A stretch of 64,000 nucleotides of DNA from positions 2,517,288 to 2,581,287 of the forward strand of contig BDSI01000002.1 in assembly GCA_003117195.1 (NCBI GenBank), read 5' to 3'. Position numbers and translations under genes: made by a program. The notes under the pieces are model-generated. The model was not told where the DNA came from. It did no database searches and saw nothing but the letters and a program-made list of their open reading frames with translations. This DNA is from Eudorina sp. 2006-703-Eu-15 (taxonomy: Eukaryota > Chlorophyta > Chlorophyceae > Chlamydomonadales > Volvocaceae). Positions 10,291 to 22,788 of this stretch are shown in pieces. How positions within the stretch are numbered: position 1 is the first letter of the stretch; the number at the start of each line of letters is the position of its first letter.

Positions 10291-13200
10291 TATTACCGAA
10301 AGAAGTATTTTTATGTGAGTTGTTGACTCGCTTTGTGCAGTGTTTGCTGGGCACCTGATTGATGGCAGATGTAGCTTTCGAGTACCGGCTCAAGTGTCAG
10401 TCTATCCAGTGGCTGAACGCAGGAGAAATTCGGGATCCAACCTGATCCTACGGATCTGATGCCCGAAAAAAACGATGGGCGGCTTACTGTACAGCAGGCT
10501 GTTTCTCACGGTTAGCCCTGCGCTAGCTTACTCGCTGCTGGCAGACGGAAGGGATGCAAGCTGTCTGCACCCAGAACTGACATGCTCCACTGACGCGCAT
10601 TCATGCTCTCTGAGCACAAGGCGGGGGCCCCCATGCGGCACGGGGCGGCACTACCTCGGGCGTGCTACCGAGCTGCGCTTTCACGCTGTCGGAGCATGGC
10701 TTACGATGGAAGGATACCGTAGTTTGCAGGCCGGGTGTGGCTGCATACATCCAGAACGGACATGCTGCACTGACGCGCATTCGTGCCTTGGGAGTACCGG
10801 CCTTGTGAGGGGGTCCCTTTGCGGCACTACCGGTCGGGAACTCGGGTCCACCTTGTAACGTTACCCACTACAACCTGCCCAAGCTGTCTTTCGTGCTTTC
10901 TTACGCTTTCTTGGGGAATTTTAGGGATTGAACTAAAGAACTGCTTTGTGCCGCATTTGGCACTCGCCTGACACTGGGGGCGACACGAGGTTAGCCGTTA
11001 ATGTTGGGAACGGTCGAGTTCCAACCACGGGTCAACGCTGAACGCATGACATATTAAAGCACATATTGCACAGCGGGTACTTGCGGACATCGCCGCCGAC
11101 AGGACCCCAAGGGACATGCACCAGTTGGATCACGCGCGCTGGCTTGCACAGCACCGTACCCATGGCAATGCTGTAGGTTCACGGCACCCTCTCAAGCCGC
11201 TGATCCTGCCGCCACCCGCCAGCTCGTACGGTATCCGCCCAGCTGCTGTCATCTGTCCGGCTCCTGAGCAGACAGCTCACCAGAGGACGAGGTGGGGCGG
11301 CTTCATTGCCAACCGACGTCATTTCATCCGTTCATGCTACTCGCTGGTGGGCACAGAGTAGCGTAGCTAGGCCCAAACCTGCTCAGACGGGCAAGACCCT
11401 TCGTCTGGCAGTAGGTAACGAGTACCGTATGCGAGGCGGGGAATGAGTTCCACATACCCACACGACGACACCCAACACCTGAAGCCGGCATTGAGAATTT
11501 AGTGATCGGCGCCTCGTCAGCATCGTGCTGCCACCGCAAACAGCCATCAGCAGCCCATCAGCAGCGCACATGCGCGGGGCGCCGACCGCCGTCAACCAAG
11601 TGCGCAACGCCACAGCCCGAGCAAACATGGTACACAACGGTATAACAGAGAAAGTGATCAAAACGTACAAGAGGGAAAAGCAAGCCAGTTCAGGAATCAC
11701 AGGGGATCGGCGTCACGCTTGGGATCACATGCAACTCGAGATTTTGCAGCCGGAGCGCAACCAATCAGGCCCCGCCAGAACGAGTCATGCACAGCTGACG
11801 CGCGCATGGAGGCCAAGCCATGTCATGATGTCTTGTCATGCCGCCCGGCGGCCCCCACCAGCGGCGGTGCCGTGACTAGGTTCCAGTCTGGTGGCGCCAC
11901 ACATGCTGCACCCGCCCATCGCACAGGCACCAGCGCGCAGCGCCCCCAACCCCCTCATATGTCAATACAGACAGCGAAACCGCCTGCCCCTCTCTGCCAC
12001 CAGCGATCCCTGAGAATGGCCGCGCGCTCCACCGCACCGGCACGCGGCCTGCAGCAGCACTGCAGCAGTCACGTGGTCAATCCTGATGACTGAGACCCAT
12101 ATGTGATGGGGTGGGGGCCAGCATGCGGACCGCACTCAGTTCGTTGTCACTACCACCGGCCGTGGCAGCGGACGCACCGGCATGCACACACCACCCGCCC
12201 AGTCGTATCATAGCAGGACCGCGCCCCCGCCCCTGAAGCCCTGAGCCCCGCAGTGCGGTGCACAAAATGAGGTGGCTATCAGGGGACCTGTCACCGAATG
12301 CACTCCTCGCCCCCGGCTGACGGCATTACTCAAGGTGTGTTTTTCATTACTGCCCTACCGTATTCAAGCCCGGCATCCAGCCGAGGAGCCGAGCCGCCAC
12401 TCGGACGGACGAATCTCAGCAGAGCGGAGCGGAAACGAGTGACGAGGTAGGGACGCGGCGTGGCCGTCCAGCACCCACCAGCCATGCGTCTATTCGGCCG
12501 CCGCATTTGGCGTGGCAGAAGCAGAACCCCCGCGGATGATATATACAGTCCATTCCATACCACACAAAAAGGAAACGTGGCAACGTGATGTGGTATTCAT
12601 TCGGCCTGCATCCGCAGTGGCCGTGCAACCGCCTCCTCAAGTTGTCCGTGCGCCACGTCGGTTGCCTGTGTGTTCCACAAGCAGAGCTGACCCGACCTTC
12701 GGCCTAACAGACATCCCGTGAGGGCCTGCTCCTCAGGACCCCACACCACTCAGCTGCAGAGTGGCACCTGCACCCCCCCTCTCGCCCCCCAGTGGCACCT
12801 GCCCTTGGTACGACCCCACGCCAACGCGCCACAGCCCACAGGTGAAAACAGGAAATTGCACGTACATTTGTCATGCATGCGACTCGGACACATACACACA
12901 CATTCACCACAGGTGCAAAACGGTTTGCCTCTCCATCTCTTTTTGGGTCAGGCATCGGGAACACACTTCTACGCATGCGGCCGTCTGTCGGGCGCTACCG
13001 TGCCCGTCGTCGCATGTCACGCATGTCTGCCTTGGCCGGCGAGGAACGCACGCCAACCCCTACACAGACACACACACACACACCTCTAGCGGGTCTCTGA
13101 TCTAAACACGCATACCTCGGGACTAAGCTTCCCAGGCCGCACCATCAGGCAACCGCCGCGCCCAGCGCACTATCCACATAGCACTCCACTGCCGCGTCAC

Positions 13201-13362
13201 CTGCGTCCCAGGGCCCGCCAACTGCTCGGCCATATGGGACCCCCAGTGCAGGCCATCCAATCTCGTGGGACTGCCGCCCTGATCCCGCATGTGAGATGGG
13301 CCTCCCAGTCCGGCCCGCTGTAGCCGCGGCGCAGCTGCCTCAGTGCCGCTGCCCGCTCCGCC
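10291..13362. other. About 3 kb without a recognisable gene
   Basis: Contains an imperfect direct repeat (10549-10660 and 10729-10840) and a short (CA)n tract at about 13064-13083. Several short open frames occur, but none shows a family motif or an in-phase splice partner. GC content is lower than in the neighbouring genes. It probably consists of decayed mobile DNA and spacer. Confidence 0.6.
10549..10840 (+). repeat. Imperfect direct repeat, two copies offset by 180 bases
   Basis: The segment from about 10572 (CAGAACTGACATGCTCCACT...) recurs from about 10752 (CAGAACGGACATGCTGCACT...). Similarity continues through ACTGACGCGCATTC and then less well to a GCGGCACTAC motif at the end of each copy. 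Confidence 0.8.
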
Positions 13363-16351
13363 TCACTGCGGCCGCCTCCCCGCCCGGTAAACCTCCACGT
13401 AGCGCTCGCGGAGGGACTCCAGAAAGCCGCTGGTGCCGGCGCCCACCAGCAGCATCAGGCTGTGGGCCGCGGCCTGCAGCTCGTGCATCACCGCCGCCGA
13501 GGTGGGCGTCACCGCCGCAGCGGGGGCGCCCGCGCTGGCGGGCCCGGACGCGGGCACCGGCGCGCTGCGCGCCCAGCGGCACGCCACCGGCATCCTCGCG
13601 CAGCCGGACAGGGCGCCGCCGCTGCCCCGCGTGCGGCAGCGGGACATCCCCAGCGACGACCGCGGCGACTGGAGCGGGGAGCGGGTGGGCAGCAGCAGGG
13701 GCGGCGGCGGGGTACACACGGAGCCGTCGTCGGGCAGCCGCCGGGCGGGGGAGGCCACTCGGGGCGGAGACACCGGTGGCACCCCGCGCGCCTCCGCCGG
13801 ATCGGCCGCTGCCGCGCTCGCTGCCGGCACCGCTCGACGGCCGCTGCCACTGGCTGCCGCCGCGCCTGAGCCTGAGCCTGAGCCTGCGCCTGAGCCTGCG
13901 CCTGAGCCTGGGTGCGTCCCGTGGCGGGTGAGGACCGGGGTGGTGTCTGAGGAGGAGGGCGGCCCCGTGGAGGACGTCAGCACGGAGAGGTCGATGCTCG
14001 GCGGCTTGACGCGGGCGCCGGAGCCGCCCGGAGCCGTCGCGCTGCGCGACGTGGTGGAGCTCGGCCCGTTGCTGGAGCCCGCACCCGCCGCCGAGGAACC
14101 CGTCGTCGTGTGGTGGCCGGCGCTGTCACGCGAACCCCCAGATACCCCGCCGCCACTCCCAGCGGCTGCGGCGCCGGCGGTCGTCGGCGTGGCCCCGTCG
14201 GCACTGGACCTCACGGAGGCCGGCCGGCGGCGCCGCTCGGACGACGACGGCCGGACGGCAGCGCCGCTGGCGGACTGGTCGCGGTCCCTGGCTGCGGCAG
14301 CGCCACTGCTGCTGCCGCCGCTGCCGCCCCCGGCTGCTGCGGAGGCTGGCGTGCTGCTCCTGACCCCGGCCGCACCCGTGAGGACAAACTCCCCGACTGC
14401 GCCCGCTGCGTCATGCTGCGCCGACGCCCTCCGGCCGCTGGATACCCGGCCGCTGCCCACGCCACCGGAAGAGGCAGCAGCAGCACCACCACCACCACCA
14501 GCACCAGCGGCCTTGCCGTTACCGCCGGCTGAGGATCGGAGGGCAGATGCCCGGCCGCTCGGCGTGGAGCCTGCGGACCCCGGGGTGGAGGCCGCGGGGG
14601 AGGCGGGGGAGCGGGGCCCCACATGGTGCCGCTCGCCGCTCGCCGAGACGGTACGGGTGGCCGTTCCACCGCCGCTGCCACTGCCGCCGCCACCGCCACC
14701 GCCACCGGATGCCGAGCTGCGCTGTGACTGTCCCGACCTCGAGCCGCCACTGGTGGCGCTCGGACGGCTCGTGTCCACCACCTGCCCGACTTTGAGCGTG
14801 GTGCCCGGCGCGGCTTGTGCGGAGGCCCTGACGCCGGCGGCGCGGCCCTCCGAGCCGGGCGCCGAGGTGGCGTCGGCGCTGCTGCTGACGCCGGTACCTG
14901 GCCCCGCGTCGGCGCTGCTGGGCCGACGACGAGGCTGCGGCTGCTGCGCCACCTGCGCTTTCGAAGCGCCGCCGTGCGCTGCCGTCGCCGACCCAGATGG
15001 CGTCAACCCCGCCTTGGGCGAGGTGCTGCTGCCGCCGCCGGGCGCTGCGCCCCGCAGACTGGAGCTCCGGCCGACGCCCACCGCCAGCTTGCTGGAGGAC
15101 GACAGCACTTTCTCGGAGGAGGAGGCGGTGAGCGCTGCGGAGGCACCCGAGCGCCTGCGCCCGGAGGTGCCCGCGCCCGTTCCGCCGGCGGCGGCGGCCC
15201 CCGCATCGGAAGGCCCCATGCTGGAGGGCAACAGCGTGGGCATGGAGGCGCTGCCGTCGAGGTGCACCGCGTCCCGCAGGCCGCCCCGCCCCGCGTCACC
15301 CAGGACGGCCGCCGCCGCGTCCCTGGGTGCGCCCTTAGCGCCCGCGGCCGGGGTCCGCGGCCGCAGCTTACTCCCGCCGCTGCCGCCGCTGGCCCCGTCC
15401 TCTGCCCCGGAGGCCCTCACGCCGTTGCCCACCGAGCCGACCACGCCCGTGACGCCGACGCCGGCGAGGGGGCCGTTGCCGTCAGGCCGGTGGCCCGACC
15501 CTGTCGCAAATGATCCGCTGCCGATGGCGGCGGGTGCCGTTGACAGCAGCGATACGGGACTCCCGGCGGACATGGATGCCGCTGCGGCGTGGGCGCCCTG
15601 GCTCTTCGATAACGTGTGAAGGGTGTTAGCGGAGGAGGGCCGCGGCCTGGAGCCGGATCCAGTGCAGGAGGCGGCGGCCGGCTGTGACGAGGAGGACCCG
15701 GCGGCAGTGCTGGAGGCGGCTGCGGCTCCCAGCCCGCCGCTGGTGCTGGCCGGCGCGCCGAAAGTCAGTGGGGCTGATATGGGTCGCTTTACGCTGCTCG
15801 ACGAACCCACAGCCTGTGCGCACCAGACAGGCAGTCACAGGCGGCGGCGGCGGCCACCACCAGCAACAGCGGCGTCAGCCCATGATTGGGTCAGGGGGTG
15901 ACACACAAGACAGCTGCTGCATCATTCGGATTGCATTTTCATGCTCTACAGTAGCCCCCAGTAGAGCAGCTCCCATGCAGCAGAAGACCGGTCTTTGGGG
16001 TACCCGCCTGGATTGACCCTCCCTGGCGCAAACAAGATGCATGGTTGGTCTGCAGTACCACTGGTTGGATGAGAGAGGTCGTGCCCCAGCTCGCCGTTTT
16101 ACGTCCTCTGGTCGCCCCCCCGCCCCGCCCCGTCAGGCCCCACCAGATCCCATCCGACCGACCTGCTGCTGCGGTCCCAGAAGCCGCTCCAGCCGCTGTT
16201 GTGCCTCCTGCACCGCCGCAGAAGCGCCTCCAGACAATCCCTTGGATGCCCCGGCGCCAGATGCTGCCCCACTGGAGCTTGAGGCGGATGCGCTGCGCCG
16301 GCCCCCGACAAGCTCGTTGCCATATGACAACGAGCTCAGGTATGGACTGAT
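13363..16351 (-). CDS. Ser/Ala/Gly-rich low-complexity protein (5' end uncertain)
   Basis: Unrecognised. Two exons are visible: 16351-16163 and 15813-13363 (stop). They join phase 0 at GTCGGT/CACAG borders. The first encodes a helical segment (SAAVQEAQQRLERLLGPQQQ). The second encodes about 816 residues of Ser/Ala/Gly-rich, basic and presumably disordered sequence with Pro patches, including a repeated Gly-Ser block around 13866-13912. The last 45 residues are better ordered: MHELQAAAHSLMLLVGAG, then FLESLRERYVEVYRAGRRPQ. The acceptor assumed at 16352 leaves the true start unknown, and further 5' exons are likely. The opposite strand also shows a long open frame here, a known artefact of GC-rich coding DNA. 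The minus frame is preferred because it has splice partners and an ordered C-terminus. Confidence 0.5.
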
Positions 16352-18358
16352 CTGGCTCGGTCTGTGGCGCGCGAAGTGGAGGCGGACCCACAAGGAATAC
16401 AAGTTGGTCGCGGGAGGATAAGAAACAGCGCCATCGAAACCGCCTGTCGTGTTACAGCGCCGCGCTTTGTGGGTGGGAGGAAACCCGGTCCGAGGTAGCA
16501 GCGATGGCCTCATTGCCCACCCATGACATGCCTATCAATCGGATTCCACTGATATTGCGGACGACGGACAGGCCGGCCCACCACACAGCCGCGGAAACGC
16601 GCCCACACCCACCGAACAGGCCGAGGGCTTCGTCGGTCCGTACACCCTACCTGTCGTGGCCACCAAGCTGCACGCCTGAGCTCCTCCTGGCACCACTGGC
16701 TCCAGCAGATCGCTCATCTTTTGATGGCACACCGGTACGTGCGCCTGTAACGCGGGTCCGGCGCCCTTCCCAGTCGGTAAACAGGTCCGGCGCCGGAAGG
16801 CAAGCGCAAGACGCCGGCTTCGAATGCACGCACTGCAACTATCGATCCATAAAGCAATGTGATGGACACACCCTGTATCTGGAGCTCTAAGGTTGACCCA
16901 GTCCTCATTTGCGTCGTCTTGCGCAGTCCTCGCTGTTGTTGAAGAATCAAAACACTGATAAAAACTTGAAAATTTCCAGGAATGTCGCAGATTTAAACTT
17001 AACCGATGCGTTCAGCATGCGTAAGACGTTCACCATAGACTGCCAGTGACTTTCTGTGGAAGGCTCTTGGATTTATATAGCACCATACATGTTGGAAACG
17101 AATGCATGCGATGAAATGTACAAACGGTGAGGCTGTACATAAGTGTCGGCGTCAAGTTGCACCTTGCACGAGTCTCAGGAGTTGTACCATTCGATCATCC
17201 TCAAGCTTTGGTCAGTTACCATACCAAGGTATTGTACTCAAGCATTTAAATAACTGGTTACAAAATGGAATAGGCCAACAGCGATTATTGCTAACGCTCC
17301 CGACCCTCCCGTTTGAGTACGAGCGGCCCAGCCAGATTTTGACCAAAGCCGCCGTTCCCAAGAAACCTGCAGGCTCACGACAAGTCTCATGCTATTTATC
17401 GCTCCATGCAAGCACCAACATCCAGGTGTAACTTGCCCCTGCGTGGACGTAACGCTTCTACAAGGACCTTGACCTTACGGGCATCATCAGATCGTTCGAG
17501 ATCCGGGCCTTCCCGACAGTTCCCGAACGAAATCTCCGGGCATCAGCAAGGCCATGTCAGATCCACCCGGACTTCCCGCGCCGCAGGACAGAAACAATTT
17601 ACGACACCGTCACGTCTCCTCCCCGACATCCTGCCTGTACATTGGAGTCCTGGACGTCATTCCCGCCACGACGCAGTGACCTCCAGCCCTACACGCGCGC
17701 ATGCCGTTTCCCCCCACTCGGAGGACCCCCGAGGAAGCCACAGCCTTAAAATGCATGTATTGACGTCATGAACTCGGATTGCCCCCTCGAGACGGCAGTG
17801 CCCTCCGCGACGGACACCCTTCATGGCCAGCGGACAGGCAACACTGGCTCTCGGGAGAACGAGGGTTATCCTCAGCCAGTCGTCACGAAAAATGTGATGT
17901 GGCGGCATCAGCCCCGCCATCATGAGCGCATATACACCGGGTCGGTGAGTGGCGACCTCATCGACAGGGTCGTCCCATATGTAGGTGCTCAGTGAAGGAT
18001 AAATGAGTCTTCGCGGAGCCGTCACCGTCATCACTGCTGTGGTGGCCCAGTAGCCGAGGTGCTTGCCTGGTGGTAGACTGGTATGTTATGTACAGGGTCC
18101 GTGCAAGTACCCAGCGACGCTGTGCACTGCCCTCACGACGTGCTCCGAAACCCACGCAGCACACGCTCCGGGCCGACACGTGGAAATTGCTCCGAAACCC
18201 ACGCAGCAGTCGCACGCGGGAAGTTAAGGCCCCAATCCAAACGCGCATCCCCAGCTGGTGCTTCCGGTGGCCCAAGCCAACGGCCCGAGCGATATGCGAG
18301 TGGCGTGCCTTCCCCCTCAAGGGTGCAGGCTCCCCCCCGGTGCGCATGGCAGTGCCGC
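16352..18358. other. Gene-poor stretch between two minus-strand genes
   Basis: Should contain the 5' part or promoter of the preceding Ser/Ala-rich gene and the 3' UTR of D1bLIC. Around 16900-17330 the DNA is clearly AT-richer. I see no exon I can support. Confidence 0.5.
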
Positions 18359-19162
18359 TCAAGATCCCTCGGCCACCGACGGACGACGCGGGGTCGTCGC
18401 CTCGCCGCCGCCTTTCGCCTTGGCCGTCCCGTTCGGCTTGGCACCCGCCGCTGGCGCCTTCTTCTTGGCGGCGGCCGCCTCCTGTTGCTGAGCCTTCGCC
18501 ATGAGCGCCTTCTTCTTCGCCGCCTCCACGGCCGCCACCTGCTCCTTGCGAAAGTTCTCCAGGTCCGTGAGCTTCCGCTGCCGCACAGCGTCGACCTCTG
18601 CCGCATCGAGTGGCACAGGGAACAGAGGGGGATACCGTGATTACCTTTTCATGCGACAGGTAATCCGACAGGCGCACCACGAGGTCAGCCGAACCAACAC
18701 CTTGGACCATCAGATCGTCAGTAACCCTTAAAATCCTTCGCGTTCACCAACGCGCAGCGTCAAGGCGGACGCCTGCGTCACCTCAAGCGCTGATGTGCGT
18801 AGCGGCACAACTGCTGCCGCTGATGCGGTTCACAGACACGCTGTCCGGACGTGGCGGCGAATAAGGCCTGCACTGCGGCACGTTGTACAGACTTCATTGT
18901 TCAGGGCACAGGCCTGACACCGCGTCGAGGAGCTGTCGGATCCCAACAACGGCCATGTGGTGGTGGAAGGCTGCGAAGCAAGGGATACAGCCGTCAAGGG
19001 GCTTCTCAGTTCTCACCCTCCTCCTTGTACTGGTCTGGGATGACGAACTTGGCCCCCTTGGCCGACATCTTGGCCTCCTTCTCGCGCACGCCTGAAGAGC
19101 CATGGAGGAACAGGCGAGTATGCAGGGCCGTCGCAGGTCAGCAGCAGCAGCACCAGCAGCAT

Positions 19163-19205
<43 letters not shown>

Positions 19206-21579
19206 TGTGTTACCGCCCAACAAAATCGCATTGTTCGGACGGGAAACAGAAACGCGTTGGGTGTGCCCCAGCCCCAGCCACCATACGCACCCGGGAACAT
19301 CTTCTCAAACAGCTCCCGCCACTCCGCCAGGCCCGCGGTCACGCTGCCCTCCGCGGCACCGCGCGGCCGTCCGATCGACTTGAACGTGTCCGCGCCGGCG
19401 GGCATCATGATCGGCCCGTTGTGGTCAGCCAGTGGCTGCATCTTGAGGGTTCTGGGGTACAACACAACGCGGATGCGCGCCAAGGGCAACCAGGGATAGG
19501 TGCTTCCGGCTGGATACGGTATTTTTGAAGTATGTGGCCCTGTAGATTCCAACTACCGTATCTCAAGGGCCGAACGCTGCAAACACGAATGCAGGCTGCA
19601 GGCTACGGCAGCAATGTCTGCAAGGACTGACGCCGTAACAGCAATTGCCAACCGCTATGTTGAAGCACATTTTCTCGCTTTTGTAAATGGGTTATGCGTC
19701 CACGACCGAAACACGCCACACGCTTGGTAGAGACTCACGGTTTCTTCTCGAGCCCCGTGAAGATCAGGTGGTTCATCAGTCTGGTGAAGTTGTCGAGCAA
19801 CGCCGCGTCCTCGGCGCCGCTGCCGTCAGTAGCGCCCCCGTGCAGGCCGCTCAGGTAGCATAGGAAGGCGCCGTTCGAATGCGCGATGTAGCGCAGGACC
19901 CTGCAGTCCCGTGCATCGACGATGGTGGTGACACTCGTGAATCGACGACGGTCAACTTGTACCGTGCACGACGAATCGACGATGCTCAACTTCTACAAAT
20001 TGCCGCTGCCCCAAGACCCCCCATGACGTGGTATGTATGGTGCATTCGCGGGTTTGAGGGTGTGAATTGCAGTTCCATTTGTTGCAAACCAACAATCATG
20101 CAGCTGCCCATGCCCTCATGTGTTTAGAAATCCAACCCGCCCTCGTGTGTGCATGTCCACCATCTGTTTGTAATGCCACCCAGATCCAAAGCCATCCAAA
20201 GCGGATCCCAGATCACACCCGCTGCCAAACACCCATCACCCCATCACCCCATCCACGGCCCACCTTGACATGACCTTCTTGACCTCGGGATCCGAGGTTT
20301 TGAACATGTCGTACTTGGTCGCTGCGATCACCAGCGAGATGCCGCTGTGGTACACCGCGTCCTTGTCCTCATTGCTGGCGTACAGTTTCGACTTTGCGCG
20401 CTGACGGAGCTGCTCGGGCAGCTGCAGCCCCTTCTTCTCGAACTTTTCATAGGTAGCCGCGAGCTTCTTCTTGACCTGCTCCGTCCAGTACATCAGCGTC
20501 GGCAGGACGCTGGCGGGGTCCGACAGGTCCACCACGATAACGACTACGGCAGTCGTGACCTGTTGGGTTAAAGAGGCCCATGCAGACTGGTTAGGGGGCC
20601 ATGCAAACTGATTTGGGGCCCATGCAAACTGCCGCCAAACCAGGGACGATTCCGCCCCACGATCAGTCCAGCAGCCGTGCGATAAGGGAACCAACGATGC
20701 TCATGTGCTGCGCATTGAGCTGACCTGCATGCAGTCTTACGATGCACCACCTATCAGTGCGTGATGGCCGCGGGTCGCACCAAGCGTTACCCGTGCGACA
20801 AGTCGCATACACACGCGCTCCATGCCAGCACGTGCCTTCCACGAAACGAGCCCCACCTGCTTTGCTGTGAGGAAAAGCTGGTCCGAGCTGGCAATCTCCT
20901 CGGCGAACTCTTGGCTGCCGCCAACCTCCCAAATGTGCGCCAGGTCCTTCTTCTCGTGGTCATATGCAGCAGGCTTGCGAGCATACGTGTACTCAATGCC
21001 CTCTGAAGGTTTTGGGACTTCTGCCTGCGGACAGTGAAGCCCGTACAGTGCGCGCACTTACTCAGATTCTCATTGCCGTCTATGGAAACAGGGATATGGC
21101 TGAAGTCTATGGTGGGCCGCGCACAGGCGTGCTTTGTAACAACCCGCGGCGACACCCAGGTGAACGTTCGGGGATCATATACACGTGAATACAACGGTGA
21201 GCATTCTGTCCCACGAGGGCGACGACAAAGAGGGTTGGGGTGGCTGCGGACGGTCATCACTCACCCGAGTTGGGTACAGAAAACGGTTCAGCAACGTACT
21301 CTTCCCCGACGCTCGCGAACCAACGAAGTAGCAGAATGCGTCGCCCCTACCGTCCGCGCCTGCATAAGCAAGCCGTGCGGTCCAGTCACGGGTTCACCGA
21401 AACCGTGCGCAAAACGGATAGCCCATGCTGCGCGAGGTGAAGAAGACGACATGTGGCACGGCGACGTGTAAGCACTCACCTGGCTTTTTCCTCTCCTCGT
21501 TCGCTAACTCTATAGCCTTTGCCCATATACTCCCCGGGGTCCTGATGGCCTGCCCCGGGAGCATAGGAGCGAGAGCCAT
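18359..21579 (-). CDS. D1bLIC: Cytoplasmic dynein 1b (dynein-2) light intermediate chain, retrograde IFT
   Basis: Light intermediate chain of the dynein that carries intraflagellar transport trains from flagellar tip to base (DYNC2LI1 family). Eight exons: 21579-21480, 21359-21265, 21024-20857, 20559-20264, 19900-19739, 19451-19291, 19091-19017 and 18597-18359. All introns are GT..AG, all phases agree, and the product is 431 aa, close to the size known for the Chlamydomonas protein. The start is fixed by an in-frame TAG seven codons upstream. The P-loop GSRASGKS lies at residues 47-54. Family landmarks follow in order: [85 protein letters not shown], and [10 protein letters not shown]. The C-terminus ends in an algal-style Lys/Ala-rich tail ([14 protein letters not shown] and following). 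It is in tandem with the next minus-strand gene. It is the clearest sign that the organism is flagellated. Confidence 0.95.
19140..19207. repeat. (AGC)n trinucleotide repeat in D1bLIC intron 6
   Basis: AGC/CAG triplets, pure from about 19165. They lie between exons 6 and 7 of D1bLIC and are not translated in the model. Confidence 0.92.
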
Positions 21580-22788
21580 GTCCGCCCTTGGCCCCTAAGC
21601 GGCCTCCACACGGCCTGCTGCTTAACCAAGCAGCAGCAGGCCGCCGTAGACCTCAGATAAATATAAGATATTCACAATTTGCTCAAATGCGCCGCTGTCG
21701 TCAAAAGAATGAAGGCCACCGACTACTCGACGTCACAAAGGCAGTAAGTATTTAGGTTATCGAACTAAAGCAAGGATTGCAAATCAATATTTGTGTCTAT
21801 GTTTCAGACGTTACAGCAAAGCATGTATGGAAGGCGAGCCGAACGCGTGCCCTGCATTGCTTTCGGCGTGACGGTGTCGCACGCCCTATATACCACAGAA
21901 TAACTTTCTCTGATGGCACGTCAATGTACTCCACGACTAGTGAAGCTTTCGGTCCGACTTGTTGGGCTCCCATGTTTCCGTACGATCATCGTTGGAAAAA
22001 ACGACCATAATCGCATAGTCCCAACATGTTGCGACATAACTCGCAGTGAGCAGCCTTTCTGTAAGGCCATAAAAGTGACCCACAGGGTATACTTGATCGT
22101 ACCGTCAATGGTCCCCGTCCTATCGCAGCTGGTATTGAAACGTTTCCATAAATACAAGGGCTTCGACAAAAATGTTCTGCGATGAGTTTGCGGAAGGCTG
22201 CTGGGCTCTTGTCTTTATATCGGCGTTTCGCAGCCTCGCAGAGGGATCACCCAGCAAATGGGTTGGGACGTGCTGGCAAGATGACCTGGCCTTGCCATAT
22301 GATCAGCAAGCCGCATCGGTGTGTTTGGCATTGATCGTACATCAGCGGTTACGAAGGGTAACGGATGTAAGGCTGGAAGACCGCAAGGCCTCTGCGTACG
22401 GTTAAGTACGGTGACAATCTTCAGCCCTCATATTCAATTAGAGTTCAGCGTCATCACCCCGCCAGGAATGGTCCCAACCGAACCATTGGATGATGCACTC
22501 CCGTACCACGGGTCCAGAACGGCCCAGAAGCACAGACAAACGTGAAACGACACGGCCCATACCAAACTGCGTCCCAATGAGTATGTGCAGTTATTCAGGT
22601 CCGCCTAGATGGCGGGGAACCTGTCTGTGGAGCGATGTGCAGGTCGGCATGGAGGTACCACATCTGAAACAAACGGCAAGACCAACTGAGCAACTGTCTT
22701 CAAAGGGTCAAGCCCTTCACGTCCATACACAATGCACTCGTTTATCTCTTCGGCAGTCCACCTGCCATGTCCGCGACGTTGCGACGTC
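21580..22788. other. D1bLIC promoter region / AT-richer spacer
   Basis: The 1.2 kb between the D1bLIC start and the stop of the upstream AAA gene on the same strand. It should contain the D1bLIC promoter and 5' UTR and the AAA 3' UTR. A plausible-looking open stretch at 22605-22760 (minus) could be a C-terminal exon only with a 31-base intron, so I left it out. Confidence 0.5.

Noticed and set aside
13433..15619. A 728-residue open frame on the plus strand
   Set aside because: It is the antisense of the Ser/Ala/Gly-rich minus gene. Its Pro/Ala/Leu composition is the expected mirror of GC-rich codons, and it has no splice partners or ordered domain.
22605..22761. Extra C-terminal exon of the SAP-AAA gene (TAEEINECIVYGREGLDP...)
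   Set aside because: Codon phase fits, but the required intron would be only 31 bases, too short for splicing. The stop at 22789 is kept.
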